64,000 nucleotides of DNA from an uncultured Woeseiaceae bacterium (lineage in GTDB: Bacteria > Pseudomonadota > Gammaproteobacteria > Steroidobacterales > Woeseiaceae): the NCBI GenBank assembly GCA_947258565.1, contig CAMYJB010000011.1, positions 101,944 to 165,943 of the forward strand, given 5' to 3'. Under the pieces are notes generated by a model that saw only the letters and a program-made list of their open reading frames with translations, had not been told where the DNA came from and did not search any database. Shown in pieces: positions 54,665-63,714 of this stretch. Positions within the stretch are counted from its first letter, which is position 1; every line of letters begins with the position of its first letter. The position numbers were made by a program, and so were the translations under genes.

Positions 54665-55960
54665 TCAGTTGGCCAGCCGATCTGCAGGATGGGCATGTTC
54701 GTCTGCAATGTGATGACGCATCTCGTCACGCAGGTCGCTGACACCCGAGAAGAACTCGCGCATCATCATCACCCAGAGATAGTAGCCACTGTCGGTCAGT
54801 TTTATCGTCATGCCGTCGGATCGGATTGCCCTGACGAGTCGCAGCGCCGCGAGCTCCGGCCAGAGCGTCTTTTGGAATCGGACGCCGAATTTTTCCTGAG
54901 CCGTGACGAGGTCCAGCGACCCTGAAAACAGGCGCATGAGAAGGTAATAGCGCATCCGGTCCCGCTCAGTCATTACCCGGCCAAGCGTCAGGCCTGTGCT
55001 GCCCGACGTTACGAGACGCACGTAATGATTGATGGAAAACGTGCTCGCATACACACTGCCATCCAGATAGCTGAACGCACCGCTGCCGAGGCCGACGTAC
55101 TCGTCGTGGTCCACGATATATTCGTCGACGAGGCCGGGCTTGCGGGAAAAGCACCACGCTGAATCGCGCCGATATCCCGCATCGGACATGCGTCTGACAA
55201 TACGTTCATACAGCCGACGCTCACGCGAGTAATCCACGCGGCCCATATCCTTCTGTAGGGTTCGTCGGGTGCTCGCCGCGGTCATGAGCGGGTACCAGGA
55301 CACCTGGTCGGCCCCGATTTCCGTGACGAGAATTTCCAGGTCACGATCCAGGGATTCTTCCGCCTGGTGCGGGAAATTGAAGATCATATCGACGTTTAGT
55401 GTGTCGAAGCTTCCTCGCGCCTGTTTCAACCGCCGGGCGATCGTGGCGCCGCTCCCGTACGGCTCGAGCCGCTGCATTTCATGGAGCAGCGCATCGTCGA
55501 AGCTCTGCACGCCGACCGAGACCCTGTTGACGCCCGCGTCGTGCAGGTGTCGGATGGCGTCACTCTCGATAGCGTCTGGATTTGTTTCGACAGATACAGC
55601 CTGTACCGGATGCAACTCCCGCACGGTTCGCAAGGTCTGCGCCAGCTCGCCCGGCATGACAGTCGGAGTACCCCCGCCCACATACAGCTCGTCGAATACG
55701 TACCCCGCCTCGCTGACGACACGAATTTCCCGGCGCAGTGATTCGAAATAGGGCTCTGCGCGATCGCGCCCGAACCGGACCCGGTGAAACGAGCAGAATG
55801 GACACAGGACTCTGCAAAAAGGAATGTGCAGGTAAAGCAGGTAGCGATGCCGCGGATCAGGCCGTGGCAGAACCGGGTCTTCTACAGCTTCGGAGAAATT
55901 GAGGACGCGCCGGTTGGCGCGTCGCAGAGCACTGTCGATCAGGAAGTCGACAAACCGCAA
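54665..55960 (-). CDS. radical SAM HemN/HemW-like protein
   Basis: 431 residues from a TTG with a perfect AGGAGG 5 bases upstream. Radical SAM cluster CRVLCPFCSF (CX3CX2C), then YVGGGTPTVMP, VSVGVQSFDDALLHEMQR and FNFPHQAEESLD, as in coproporphyrinogen oxidase-like enzymes. The C-terminal region is like HemN/HemW. It may serve oxygen-independent heme synthesis or heme insertion, which would fit an island of heme proteins. The exact subfamily (HemN, HemW or HutW-like) is not resolved. Confidence 0.82.
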   Translation of the reverse strand: MRFVDFLIDSALRRANRRVLNFSEAVEDPVLPRPDPRHRYLLYLHIPFCRVLCPFCSFHRVRFGRDRAEPYFESLRREIRVVSEAGYVFDELYVGGGTPTVMPGELAQTLRTVRELHPVQAVSVETNPDAIESDAIRHLHDAGVNRVSVGVQSFDDALLHEMQRLEPYGSGATIARRLKQARGSFDTLNVDMIFNFPHQAEESLDRDLEILVTEIGADQVSWYPLMTAASTRRTLQKDMGRVDYSRERRLYERIVRRMSDAGYRRDSAWCFSRKPGLVDEYIVDHDEYVGLGSGAFSYLDGSVYASTFSINHYVRLVTSGSTGLTLGRVMTERDRMRYYLLMRLFSGSLDLVTAQEKFGVRFQKTLWPELAALRLVRAIRSDGMTIKLTDSGYYLWVMMMREFFSGVSDLRDEMRHHIADEHAHPADRLAN

Positions 55961-55987
55961 TGATGCCTCCTGTCACGTTCCGCCCGA

Positions 55988-56362
55988 TCAAGCAGCGTAA
56001 AGCGGGGCTACGTCGATATAGATCCGGTAGAGCGAGATCAGGCCGTCTTTCACTTCGAAGACATTGCAAAACGGCAAGGTAATGGTGCTGCCGTCGTGGC
56101 GCGTGTAGGTCACCTCGCCTTCGCAGACGGCGGAATCACCCTCTGCAACCAGTCGCTGCAGTTCATGGCTCAGCGCGGCGATGGAAGAAAAGAAATCTTC
56201 CACGGCAGCCCGGATGCCGGCGTGCCCCCGCACAGCGGGCGTGGAGCCAAAGCGGAACTGCGCGTCGGGCGCGATGAAACCAAGGAAACGCTCCGTGTCC
56301 ATCGCATCGATGGACACGAAGAGCTTCCTGAAATCAACGCCCCCGTGGGAGCTGTCTGTCAT
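55988..56362 (-). CDS. SnoaL/NTF2-like small protein
   Basis: 124 residues from an ATG that overlaps the stop of the diheme cytochrome gene. FRKLFVSIDAMDTERFLGFI, ALSHELQRLVAEGDSAVCEGEVTYTRH-like strands and FEVKDGLISLYRIYIDVAPLY show an NTF2-like cone fold of the SnoaL type. Such proteins bind or transform small ligands; no specific role is clear. Confidence 0.8.
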   Translation of the reverse strand: MTDSSHGGVDFRKLFVSIDAMDTERFLGFIAPDAQFRFGSTPAVRGHAGIRAAVEDFFSSIAALSHELQRLVAEGDSAVCEGEVTYTRHDGSTITLPFCNVFEVKDGLISLYRIYIDVAPLYAA

Positions 56363-56970
56363 TGCTGACTGGCGTAGTAGTGAACGAGCGCCTTGATATC
56401 GTCGTCGCTGAGCGCGTTCAACTTCTCTTCCATCTTCTTCGGCTGGTCGCGCTCGCCTGCACGGTATTCGGCGAAGGTGTCCTCGAGATAGCCCATCCAC
56501 TGGCCCGCGAGGATACCGGCCTCGTCTTCGGGGTTGGAGCCGCCTTCCGAGTGGCAGCGATCGCACTCGGCATCGTGCACGGCTTTGCCGGCAGCGGCGA
56601 GGTCTGCGTCAAAGTCCTGCTTCGCGGGGACGAATGCGAGACCAGCATAGTAAGCGGCGATTTCGTCGATCATGTCGTCGCTCAGGTCGGCCGTCACGTC
56701 GCACATCGTCGTCGCGGGTCGGCTCGTATCGCCCTGCCTGTATTCGGATTCGGTGCACGGCCTGTCGCCATCGCGGAAGATATACAGGGCATCGGCGTGC
56801 ACGAACTCCGGAACGCCGGCGATCGTCGGTACGTCCGTCCACTGGCTGACGCCATCGTCGCCGTGGCAGCCGTTACAGTTTTCGACGGCGGATTCCAGCT
56901 CGCCCGCCATGGCAACGGAGGCGAACAGACCGAGCGTCAGTGAAATTGCAGCAGAGATTAAGCGCTTCAT
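56359..56970 (-). CDS. periplasmic diheme cytochrome c (c4-like)
   Basis: 203 residues from ATG 56970 with AAAGGGA. Signal peptide ending AMAG. Two class I-like domains with CNGCH (near 33) and CDRCH (near 140). Met ligands are less certain. It is probably a soluble electron carrier between inner-membrane quinol dehydrogenases and outer-membrane or terminal partners. Confidence 0.86.
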   Translation of the reverse strand: MKRLISAAISLTLGLFASVAMAGELESAVENCNGCHGDDGVSQWTDVPTIAGVPEFVHADALYIFRDGDRPCTESEYRQGDTSRPATTMCDVTADLSDDMIDEIAAYYAGLAFVPAKQDFDADLAAAGKAVHDAECDRCHSEGGSNPEDEAGILAGQWMGYLEDTFAEYRAGERDQPKKMEEKLNALSDDDIKALVHYYASQQ

Positions 56971-57165
56971 GTGATTCCCTTTTTCCGTTTGGAGCATTGG
57001 GCAGTGTTATTTGTACAACAGGCTTTGTTAACCAGGGCTGAACACGGCCCACTATAAATCATGAGACAAGGATGAAACAGGCCGCAAAACCCGCCAACCA
57101 CCGAACCGCGGCCAGCACTCTGTGTGCCACAGCGAGCCTCCTAGTCCAATAGGTAAACGCCGCAA

Positions 57166-57879
57166 CTACGGGTGTAACTGGGCGCTGGATTTACCGTCAG
57201 CGATAGCGTGCAGCCGGCCCCAGTCGCGAATCTCGATCCTGCCGCGCGGCGCATGGATCGCACCCTCGCGTTTCATGGTGGCCATCATGCGGCAGACGGT
57301 CTCCTCGCTCAGCCCGAGGAGGCTGGCGATTTCGAGGCGCGAGAACGGCAGTGCGAAGCCGCCATTGGCCTTTTTTGCTTTCGGCGTCATCAGCAATATG
57401 AAAGATGCGATCTTGGCGGCGGCGCATTTGTGTCCGAGCACTTCCATCAGCGCGCGGCTGTGCGCGAGCTGCGCATTCATGGCCTGGATCAACCGCATCG
57501 CGAGGTCGCCCTTGTGGCGAACCTGCTCGAGCAATGTCCTGTGATTGATCTTGCAGGCCTTCACGTTCGAAGCCGCGATCGCGGAATAGGCATAGCGATC
57601 GTCGTTAATCGACTGCAGCCCCACGAGCAGGCTGTGCGGGCTGCTCAGGCCGACGACCTGTTCGCGCCCGTCGGCATTGTGCGTGCAGATTTTTACCATC
57701 CCGTCAGTAACCGCGAACAGGCAGCAACTGGGCTGCCCCTGCATGAACAGGATCTCGCCGTGACGGTAGCTGACTCGCTGCACGGAATCGTCCAGCATGC
57801 ACTGCATCTCGGCCGGCAACTCCGATCCGTTCAGGGTCCGAATTACCTGGAACGGGCAGTCGCAATTACTACAGGGCAT
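57166..57879 (-). CDS. FNR/CRP-family regulator with likely [4Fe-4S] ligands
   Basis: 237 residues from ATG 57879; an in-frame TTG two codons earlier is less likely. An N-terminal CSNCDC (Cys3, Cys6, Cys8) and a later Cys109 in VKACKINH match the layout of the four FNR cluster ligands, though the N-terminal spacing is compressed (CX2CXC). A cAMP-like beta roll and dimer helix are followed by an HTH at about 176-202. The recognition helix reads SEETVCRMM: the FNR Glu and Arg contacts are kept (Glu193, Arg197), but the FNR Ser is Cys196. Divergent from the octaheme gene, it is the obvious regulator of the CTGAC-N4-GTCAG sites. Confidence 0.88.
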   Translation of the reverse strand: MPCSNCDCPFQVIRTLNGSELPAEMQCMLDDSVQRVSYRHGEILFMQGQPSCCLFAVTDGMVKICTHNADGREQVVGLSSPHSLLVGLQSINDDRYAYSAIAASNVKACKINHRTLLEQVRHKGDLAMRLIQAMNAQLAHSRALMEVLGHKCAAAKIASFILLMTPKAKKANGGFALPFSRLEIASLLGLSEETVCRMMATMKREGAIHAPRGRIEIRDWGRLHAIADGKSSAQLHP

Positions 57880-58198
57880 CGACAATACGCTTTGCGGTGG
57901 TTCCCCCCCTGGGGAGTACTCACATGTTTAGACGATTTTTCCGCTTTGGTCGATAGCAACTTGCCGGGAAAAATTTCGGTATTTACCTACTCGAAGCTGC
58001 GCTTTGTCAGTGTGGACGGCGCCTGCCGCATGTATAATTTATTTGAGTAAACGTCTGTTTTCCCGCCTCGATCAAACGCTGCCGAACTGCCCGGAAGCCC
58101 CGCCGCGCAGGGCTTTCGCTGCTTCAGCCCTGTAAGTAGTTGCCGCGAAAAGCGCACCCCGAAATACGCATAATCCGGTGCCGTTTCAGGCGCCCAAA

Positions 58199-58240
58199 CT
58201 GACATTCGTCAGGGTGGCGAATACCCCGTTTTCCTAGCCT
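58199..58240 (+). promoter_or_regulatory. FNR-geometry palindrome and class II-like promoter, copy 1
   Basis: CTGAC-ATTC-GTCAG (58199-58212) has the 5-4-5 spacing of FNR-family boxes (TTGAT-N4-ATCAA). If TAGCCT (58235-58240) is the -10 element, the palindrome is centred at -41.5, the class II position, with the start near 58247. It lies in the 453-base gene-free stretch 57880-58332 between the regulator and the octaheme gene. The rest of the stretch holds an AT-rich patch near 58033-58050 and nothing else I can name. Confidence 0.68.
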
Positions 58241-58332
58241 ATGCAAAGCGCCGGAAATCCGCCAATAACAACTCCAACAGAGGCTTCCGGACTCGCTCGA
58301 TTTGCAGAGCATACAAACATAGGAGTAGCAAA

Positions 58333-60693
58333 ATGAACCGGTTCAAATCAATGAAACAATGGACCTGGTCGGTGTTTGTTATGAGCCTCCTCGCGCTGGC
58401 CCTGGCGGGCTGCGAAGGCGACACGGGCCCACAGGGACCACCCGGCCCGGCGGGCTCTGACGGCCAGGATGCCGTCGACACCGGGAGTATTAGTGTCACC
58501 GTCACTTCCAGTGGCGCCGCCGTCGAGGGTGCAACGGTATCGACCACGCCGGCCACCAGTACCGCCGACACAGACGCTACCGGGGTAGCGACCCTGGTGG
58601 ATGTGCCGGTCGGCGTCTATGACGTCACGGCGACGATCAGCGGTATCTCGGATACGGAAACCGGTATCGGCGTTGCCGCCGGCGCGACTGCCGACGTATC
58701 GCTGTCGCTGGCGGGCGTTCCGGGCACCATCAGCGGTAAAGTTGTCGGTCCGGACGGCGATGGCGATGGTGCGCTCGACCCTGTAGAGGGTGCGACCGTG
58801 TCGACGCCGGGCAGCGTTTCTGCCGTTACCGATGCCAACGGCGACTTTGTGCTGGACTCGGTAACCCGTTCGTTCCTGTCGGTCGAACCGCCGGCAGGCG
58901 CCAGCCTGCTGCCGGGAGAGACACGCCACTCGGTAAGCCCGGGCGAAACGGTAGAGATCGAGTTATCAGGCCGGCCAGCCGATAACGCGACGTTTGTCTC
59001 AAACGACGTGTGCGTCGGATGTCACGGCGCGATGAGCCCCGGGCTGATTGCGGCCTGGCAGAACTCGGGCCACTACCGCGTCGTCGAGCGTTCACTCGTT
59101 GAAATGGACACCTCGGGATGGCCAGCCGATCCGGGCGCAGGGTTATGCAGCGCCTGGCTGGATACCGGCGTGGACGCCAACGACGTCACGGAGCCCTCGG
59201 ACTCGACGCCCAGTCACGACGTGTACATCCGTACCTGCAACGCCGCAGGCGTCCTGGGCTTCGAGGTCCTGGTCGACGGCGACGACAATGGTGCCGACGA
59301 ACTGGTCGACACGCTGGTCACGGTGTACGCAACTTACGGTGGACCGGGCAGCGCGTCGGGCGAGCTCACAGTGGCGCAGGACCGGGGAGACGACACGACC
59401 GTTAATGGCTCGCCCATAGTCGGCGCCTGGAAGCAGCGTTACATGTTCAACATCGCGGATCTGGGCACCTGCTCACCCACGAACCCGGAGGGAACGGCAA
59501 CCAAGCCGCCCAAACCGGCGTTCGTGACCTGGGATACGACCCAGACCTGCGAAGACATGCTGCTGACGCCAATCCAGTACAACCAGCGTTCCGGCGCGTG
59601 GGTTTCGTACCACAACGACAACTGGTACACCCAGGGCAGGACGTATTCCAAGAAATGTTCCGGTTGCCACGAGGCAGGAATTACGCTGGCAGCGGTAGAC
59701 GGCAACGTCACGCAATACGCTGCTGCTGACTACCGGATCGGCTGCCAGAAGTGCCACGGCCCCGGCAGCGGCCACATTGCCGGCGGCGGCGACGTAACTC
59801 AGATCATCAATCCGAATTACATGACCGCCAAGGCCAGCCGCGAACTTTGCGGACAGTGCCACAGCCGCGGCGGCTCGCCGGTCACGGGGTTCTCGTTCCC
59901 ATGGCGCAGCGACGTCACGGACTTCGCCGGCAACTTCGTTGCGGGGCTGCACGAACTCGATTTCGATGAAGTCGAAGCGCCGGACGGCTACTACGATCAG
60001 AAGCCGGGCCTGTGGGATTCCGGATACTCGGTGAAACATCACCAGCAGTACAACGACTTCCTGAACTCGTCTCACATCGACAATCCGTTCGAAATCCTCA
60101 CCTGCTACGACTGCCACTCCCCGCACAGTGGGCGCGGCGGTCCGTTCCAGTTCGAGAACGAGGATTTCGCGGGCAACGAGTTCGTGTTCGGCGACAACCA
60201 GCGGGCGCTGATGTCCAACGTTCGCTGCCTGAGCTGCCACGCTTCGTTCGGACCGTTCTCGACCCTGACGCTCGACGACATCGCCGTCTACCACACGGCT
60301 AATGGCGGCAGCGTCGAGAAGAACGGTACTGCGCTGGCACCGAGTACTGCGGAACAGACGTCCGCGGAAGATCTCGTGGAACAGGCGGTCAAGGCTCACA
60401 GTGGCCAGGCGGCCGGTATGCCGCTGGCGCCGTACCAGCCCGAGGACTCGGTCATTCCGGCGAACTATGGGTTCGGCGAGGGTCCGGTCGGGCGCTGCAC
60501 GGCCTGCCACATGACCAAGACGGCGAAGAGCGCAACGTGGTTCGACGATCCGGACGGACTGAGGATCGAAGGCGATGCTTCAAGCCATTTCTTCGATGTC
60601 GTCTTGCCGGCGCCAGGTACGGATCAGCCGAATGCCTGCGGCAAGTGCCACGCCGGGTTCCGAACCTCGTCAACGCCTCCGGGCGAAGATTAG
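58333..60693 (+). CDS. octaheme c-type cytochrome lipoprotein with collagen-like tether
   Basis: 786 residues with TAGGAG upstream. Lipoprotein signal (lipobox LAGC, Cys27), then six Gly-X-Y triplets (29-46), two carboxypeptidase-regulatory-like beta domains (about 50-210; GAAVEGATVSTTPAT, TDATGVATLVDVPVGVYDVT), and eight CXXCH sites: CVGCH, CSGCH, CQKCH, CGQCH, CYDCH, CLSCH, CTACH and CGKCH. It should be an outer-membrane lipoprotein carrying electrons at or near the surface. An FNR-type site stands upstream and a strong terminator follows. Confidence 0.9.
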   Translation: MNRFKSMKQWTWSVFVMSLLALALAGCEGDTGPQGPPGPAGSDGQDAVDTGSISVTVTSSGAAVEGATVSTTPATSTADTDATGVATLVDVPVGVYDVTATISGISDTETGIGVAAGATADVSLSLAGVPGTISGKVVGPDGDGDGALDPVEGATVSTPGSVSAVTDANGDFVLDSVTRSFLSVEPPAGASLLPGETRHSVSPGETVEIELSGRPADNATFVSNDVCVGCHGAMSPGLIAAWQNSGHYRVVERSLVEMDTSGWPADPGAGLCSAWLDTGVDANDVTEPSDSTPSHDVYIRTCNAAGVLGFEVLVDGDDNGADELVDTLVTVYATYGGPGSASGELTVAQDRGDDTTVNGSPIVGAWKQRYMFNIADLGTCSPTNPEGTATKPPKPAFVTWDTTQTCEDMLLTPIQYNQRSGAWVSYHNDNWYTQGRTYSKKCSGCHEAGITLAAVDGNVTQYAAADYRIGCQKCHGPGSGHIAGGGDVTQIINPNYMTAKASRELCGQCHSRGGSPVTGFSFPWRSDVTDFAGNFVAGLHELDFDEVEAPDGYYDQKPGLWDSGYSVKHHQQYNDFLNSSHIDNPFEILTCYDCHSPHSGRGGPFQFENEDFAGNEFVFGDNQRALMSNVRCLSCHASFGPFSTLTLDDIAVYHTANGGSVEKNGTALAPSTAEQTSAEDLVEQAVKAHSGQAAGMPLAPYQPEDSVIPANYGFGEGPVGRCTACHMTKTAKSATWFDDPDGLRIEGDASSHFFDVVLPAPGTDQPNACGKCHAGFRTSSTPPGED

Positions 60694-60720
60694 GATTGAT
60701 CTTCTTCATCAACCCACTCA

Positions 60721-60748
60721 GGGGGCGGCTCAGCCGCCCCCTTTTTTT
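60721..60748 (+). terminator. Rho-independent terminator after the octaheme gene
   Basis: GGGGGCGGC and GCCGCCCCC form a 9-bp stem around TCA, followed by seven T. This lies in the 340-base gap 60694-61033, which otherwise holds the leader of the decaheme gene. Confidence 0.93.
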
Positions 60749-60860
60749 GGCGCCATCAGACCCTGAGAGCCGGAGCACTGCCCTGATCTGGAAGGGGATA
60801 CCGCCGCACATGGCTGCTGTCGTTGAAAATCTGTACGTAAATATCGCTGAAACGGCTTCG

Positions 60861-61105
60861 ACACATACGCACAATCCACGGCGTTTATCGGCGCCCAAAC
60901 TGACAAATGTCAGTGTCGCGGAACTTGCCCTTTTCTACGCTATGCGAAGCGCTGGAAATCCGCCCACAACAAGACCAACGGCGGTTTCCGGACTCGATCA
61001 ATTTGCAATGCAACGATGCATAGGAGTAGGAAAATGAACCGGTTCGACGCACTGAAACGATGGACCTGGTCGGTTTTCGTTGTCTTCACGCTCGCATTCG
61101 CGTTT
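60861..61105 (+). repeat. duplicated leader and lipoprotein-signal segment
   Basis: This stretch aligns by eye with about 58159-58404: the FNR-type palindrome, the block GCGCCCAAACTGAC, GGAAATCCGCC, TTCCGGACTCG, the ribosome site TAGGAG and the first ~45 codons (MNRF...KxWTWSVFV, lipobox AGC, Gly-X-Y run) are shared. Downstream the two coding regions diverge, so promoter and surface-tether were duplicated or swapped as a unit. Confidence 0.8.
60900..60941 (+). promoter_or_regulatory. FNR-geometry palindrome and class II-like promoter, copy 2
   Basis: CTGAC-AAAT-GTCAG (60900-60913) and TACGCT (60936-60941) keep exactly the spacing of copy 1, centring the palindrome at -41.5 with the start near 60948, 86 bases before the decaheme ATG. 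Confidence 0.68.
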
Positions 61106-63625
61106 GCCGGATGCGAAGGCGACACCGGACCGCAGGGCCCAGCGGGACCTGCAGGGGCTGATGGTCAGGATGGTGCCGACGGTGTCGACGCCACGACTGA
61201 TCCGGTTGCGCAGGCCGCGATTGAATCATGTAGCACCTGTCATAGCGGCGCGGGTGAGGCTCACCAGGCGATCTACGACCGCTACGTGGATGCAAGCGCC
61301 TTCGAGATGACCTTCACCAGCTTCACCGCCGTACCCGGTGCGGTAGCCGGTGAGTTCGACGGCACGCTCAATTTTACGATCCTCAAGGATGGATTGCCGT
61401 TTACGGACTTTGCCTCCCTGGACGAGAGCCGGTTCCTGGTTGCCGAGTACGACAGCGCCAGCAGCGACTACGTGACGGGCGCCTTTTTCTGGGTCACGCT
61501 CGACACCAGCACGCTGACGCAGCCGACGGACGGCAACTACGTGATTACGACGGCCGGCCTGCCCTTCGACCCGACCGTCAACGGCCAGGTCTACGGCTAT
61601 ATCGCCCAGACCCCGTTGCTCGAGCACGCCGGATCCGCTGGCTCCGAATTGCCGGCCGGCACGCACGTGCATCTTTATGAGGACGTCGCCAATGCGGCCC
61701 TTGCCTTCGGCGATGCGCAGGCTGCTTCACCGAACGCTTACGTGTCCGCGGCTAATGTCTCCGGCTGTGAGAAATGCCACGGAGCCCCGTATCTGAAACA
61801 CGGCTACAGGGCTGCACAGGTAGAAGGCCTGCCGGACTTCGCGGCCTGCAAATCCTGCCACCTGACCGAGCGCGGCGGCTTCGTCGAGGACTGGCAGTAC
61901 ATGGTCGACGAGCCACTCGCCTGGGCGACGGGCGTAGCACCGGCGGCCGACTATTCCTACCAGGGCACCATCATGAACGACACCCACATGTCGCACGTGA
62001 TGGAATTCCCGTATCCGCAATCCGGGCAAAATTGCGCCACGTGCCATGAAGGCAAGCTGAACGTGGTCCTGGCCGATGCCCAGTTTACGGCGGAAACCTG
62101 CCTGAGCTGCCATCCGGTGAACGGCACGGATACGTGGCCGGAAGATTCAGGCCTCGGTATCGCAGACGACCAGAAGTACTTCCAGCCGAATCGCGCACCG
62201 GCACTCGCATACCTGTGGACACGCGCCGGCGTGGAAGGCTTCCACAACGCGGGCGTGGACTGCCAGGGTTGCCACACTGCAGCAGCAGCCGTTGCTCCGG
62301 TATTCACGGCATATCACACGGGCTACGACGTCAACATCACGGATCCGGCCGGCGCTCGCTACGCCGATACCTACACGGTCTCGATCGACGCGGCCACCTA
62401 CGATCCGGCTACCGGCCTGATCACGGTCGACTTCAGCGCCTCGGATCCGGCGATCGTCCCCGAGCTGTATATCTCCTTCTACGGCTGGAACAGCAAGAAC
62501 TTCATCGTCGATGGGCACGTGAGGGATTCACAAACTGATGTCTGCACCGGCCGGAGGCCTGGCTGCCAGATGGAGTATGTGCCCGAGAGTCGTTCAGGCA
62601 GCGCCGATCCGAACCCGATCTTTACCGAGGATGCGGCGAGCAACCCGACGGATGGTTACCGGGTAACGGCCGATCCATCGCAGTGGTTGCTGACCAAGAC
62701 GCCGCTTGTCCCGGACATGATCGCAGACGGCACGATCACGAGGATCGAAGTCATGGTGGCGCCGGAACTCAACCTGGCCGATCTGGCCACTCCGGGCCCC
62801 GACCTCGACGTCGTGCTCACGGGTAAGACCGCGACCTTGAACCTGGTCACCGGACTGGTGGAAGACGATTACTTCAAGGGCGTGAACGCAGCCGTAAGCA
62901 CCGCGAAGTGCAACGTCTGTCACGACGCGCTGGCCAGCAGCTTCCACAGCGAATCCGGCCGTGGCGGCGACGGCATCGAACTCTGCAAGAACTGCCACAA
63001 CGTGACGTACCCCGGCAGCCACGTCGAGATGGCCTCGCGTTCGATCGACAACTACGTGCACGCGATCCACTCGTTCCAGGAGTTCGATGTGGAAGACGTC
63101 TTCAATGGCGAGGATGCGGACGGCAACGCGATTGCCGCGTTCGACCCGGTCTTCGCCAAGCGCTACGACCAGCACATCAACCACGTGTTCCCGAACTTCA
63201 CGATCCGGAACTGCGAGGCGTGCCACGTAACGGCAGGTGGCGACGACGGCGCCGGTGGTACCTTCCCGGTCGTCTACAACGTGCCCGATCAGTCGCAGTC
63301 GATGCCTAGCGTGCTCTCGGTATCCGACACCCCGCTGACCTGGTACGACATCGACCCGACGACCGAACTCGCCGTCGAGAACGCGGCCGGCCGGAATATC
63401 AGCGGCGCGATCCCCGAGTTCGTGACGGGCGCCGCGTCGAGGGCTTGCGGCGGTTGCCACAGGGCCAGGTTTATCAACAGGGATCTGGCTGGCGACCTCG
63501 CGGGATGGAACGCGCACACGGAATCCTTCGGCACCTATGTCGAGAATGGTCCTGTAGAAGAAGGCGGCGATGATGACGGAGTCCTTTACGGCGTCATCTT
63601 CAAGATCATGGAGTTCTTCAAGTAA
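61034..63625 (+). CDS. decaheme c-type cytochrome lipoprotein, OmcA/MtrC-like
   Basis: 863 residues from ATG 61034. Lipobox Cys27, then eight Gly-X-Y triplets (29-52), then ten CXXCH sites in two groups: CSTCH, CEKCH, CKSCH, CATCH, CLSCH and CQGCH, followed after a beta-rich stretch (~430-600) by CNVCH, CKNCH, CEACH and CGGCH. The region CNVCHDALASSFHSESGRGGD...CKNCHN resembles OmcA/MtrC surface cytochromes. It should face outward on the outer membrane and pass electrons to external acceptors. No MtrA/MtrB-type porin partner is in the window. Confidence 0.9.
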   Translation: MNRFDALKRWTWSVFVVFTLAFAFAGCEGDTGPQGPAGPAGADGQDGADGVDATTDPVAQAAIESCSTCHSGAGEAHQAIYDRYVDASAFEMTFTSFTAVPGAVAGEFDGTLNFTILKDGLPFTDFASLDESRFLVAEYDSASSDYVTGAFFWVTLDTSTLTQPTDGNYVITTAGLPFDPTVNGQVYGYIAQTPLLEHAGSAGSELPAGTHVHLYEDVANAALAFGDAQAASPNAYVSAANVSGCEKCHGAPYLKHGYRAAQVEGLPDFAACKSCHLTERGGFVEDWQYMVDEPLAWATGVAPAADYSYQGTIMNDTHMSHVMEFPYPQSGQNCATCHEGKLNVVLADAQFTAETCLSCHPVNGTDTWPEDSGLGIADDQKYFQPNRAPALAYLWTRAGVEGFHNAGVDCQGCHTAAAAVAPVFTAYHTGYDVNITDPAGARYADTYTVSIDAATYDPATGLITVDFSASDPAIVPELYISFYGWNSKNFIVDGHVRDSQTDVCTGRRPGCQMEYVPESRSGSADPNPIFTEDAASNPTDGYRVTADPSQWLLTKTPLVPDMIADGTITRIEVMVAPELNLADLATPGPDLDVVLTGKTATLNLVTGLVEDDYFKGVNAAVSTAKCNVCHDALASSFHSESGRGGDGIELCKNCHNVTYPGSHVEMASRSIDNYVHAIHSFQEFDVEDVFNGEDADGNAIAAFDPVFAKRYDQHINHVFPNFTIRNCEACHVTAGGDDGAGGTFPVVYNVPDQSQSMPSVLSVSDTPLTWYDIDPTTELAVENAAGRNISGAIPEFVTGAASRACGGCHRARFINRDLAGDLAGWNAHTESFGTYVENGPVEEGGDDDGVLYGVIFKIMEFFK

Positions 63626-63636
63626 ACCCGGAAATC

Positions 63637-63659
63637 GAGGCGGGCGTTCTGCCCGCCTC
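63637..63659 (+). terminator. hairpin after the decaheme gene (1)
   Basis: GAGGCGGGC pairs with GCCCGCCTC around GTTCT. No T run follows, so on its own it is a 3'-end hairpin; the next hairpin ends the transcript. Confidence 0.6.
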
Positions 63660-63684
63660 ATTCCGGATCTCCAGCAAGACAACA

Positions 63685-63714
63685 GGCCGGGAGAGCGATC
63701 TCCCGGCCTTTTTT
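63685..63714 (+). terminator. Rho-independent terminator after the decaheme gene (2)
   Basis: GGCCGGGAGA pairs with TCTCCCGGCC around GCGA, followed by six T. The rest of the 334-base gap 63626-63959 shows nothing I can name with confidence. Confidence 0.92.
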
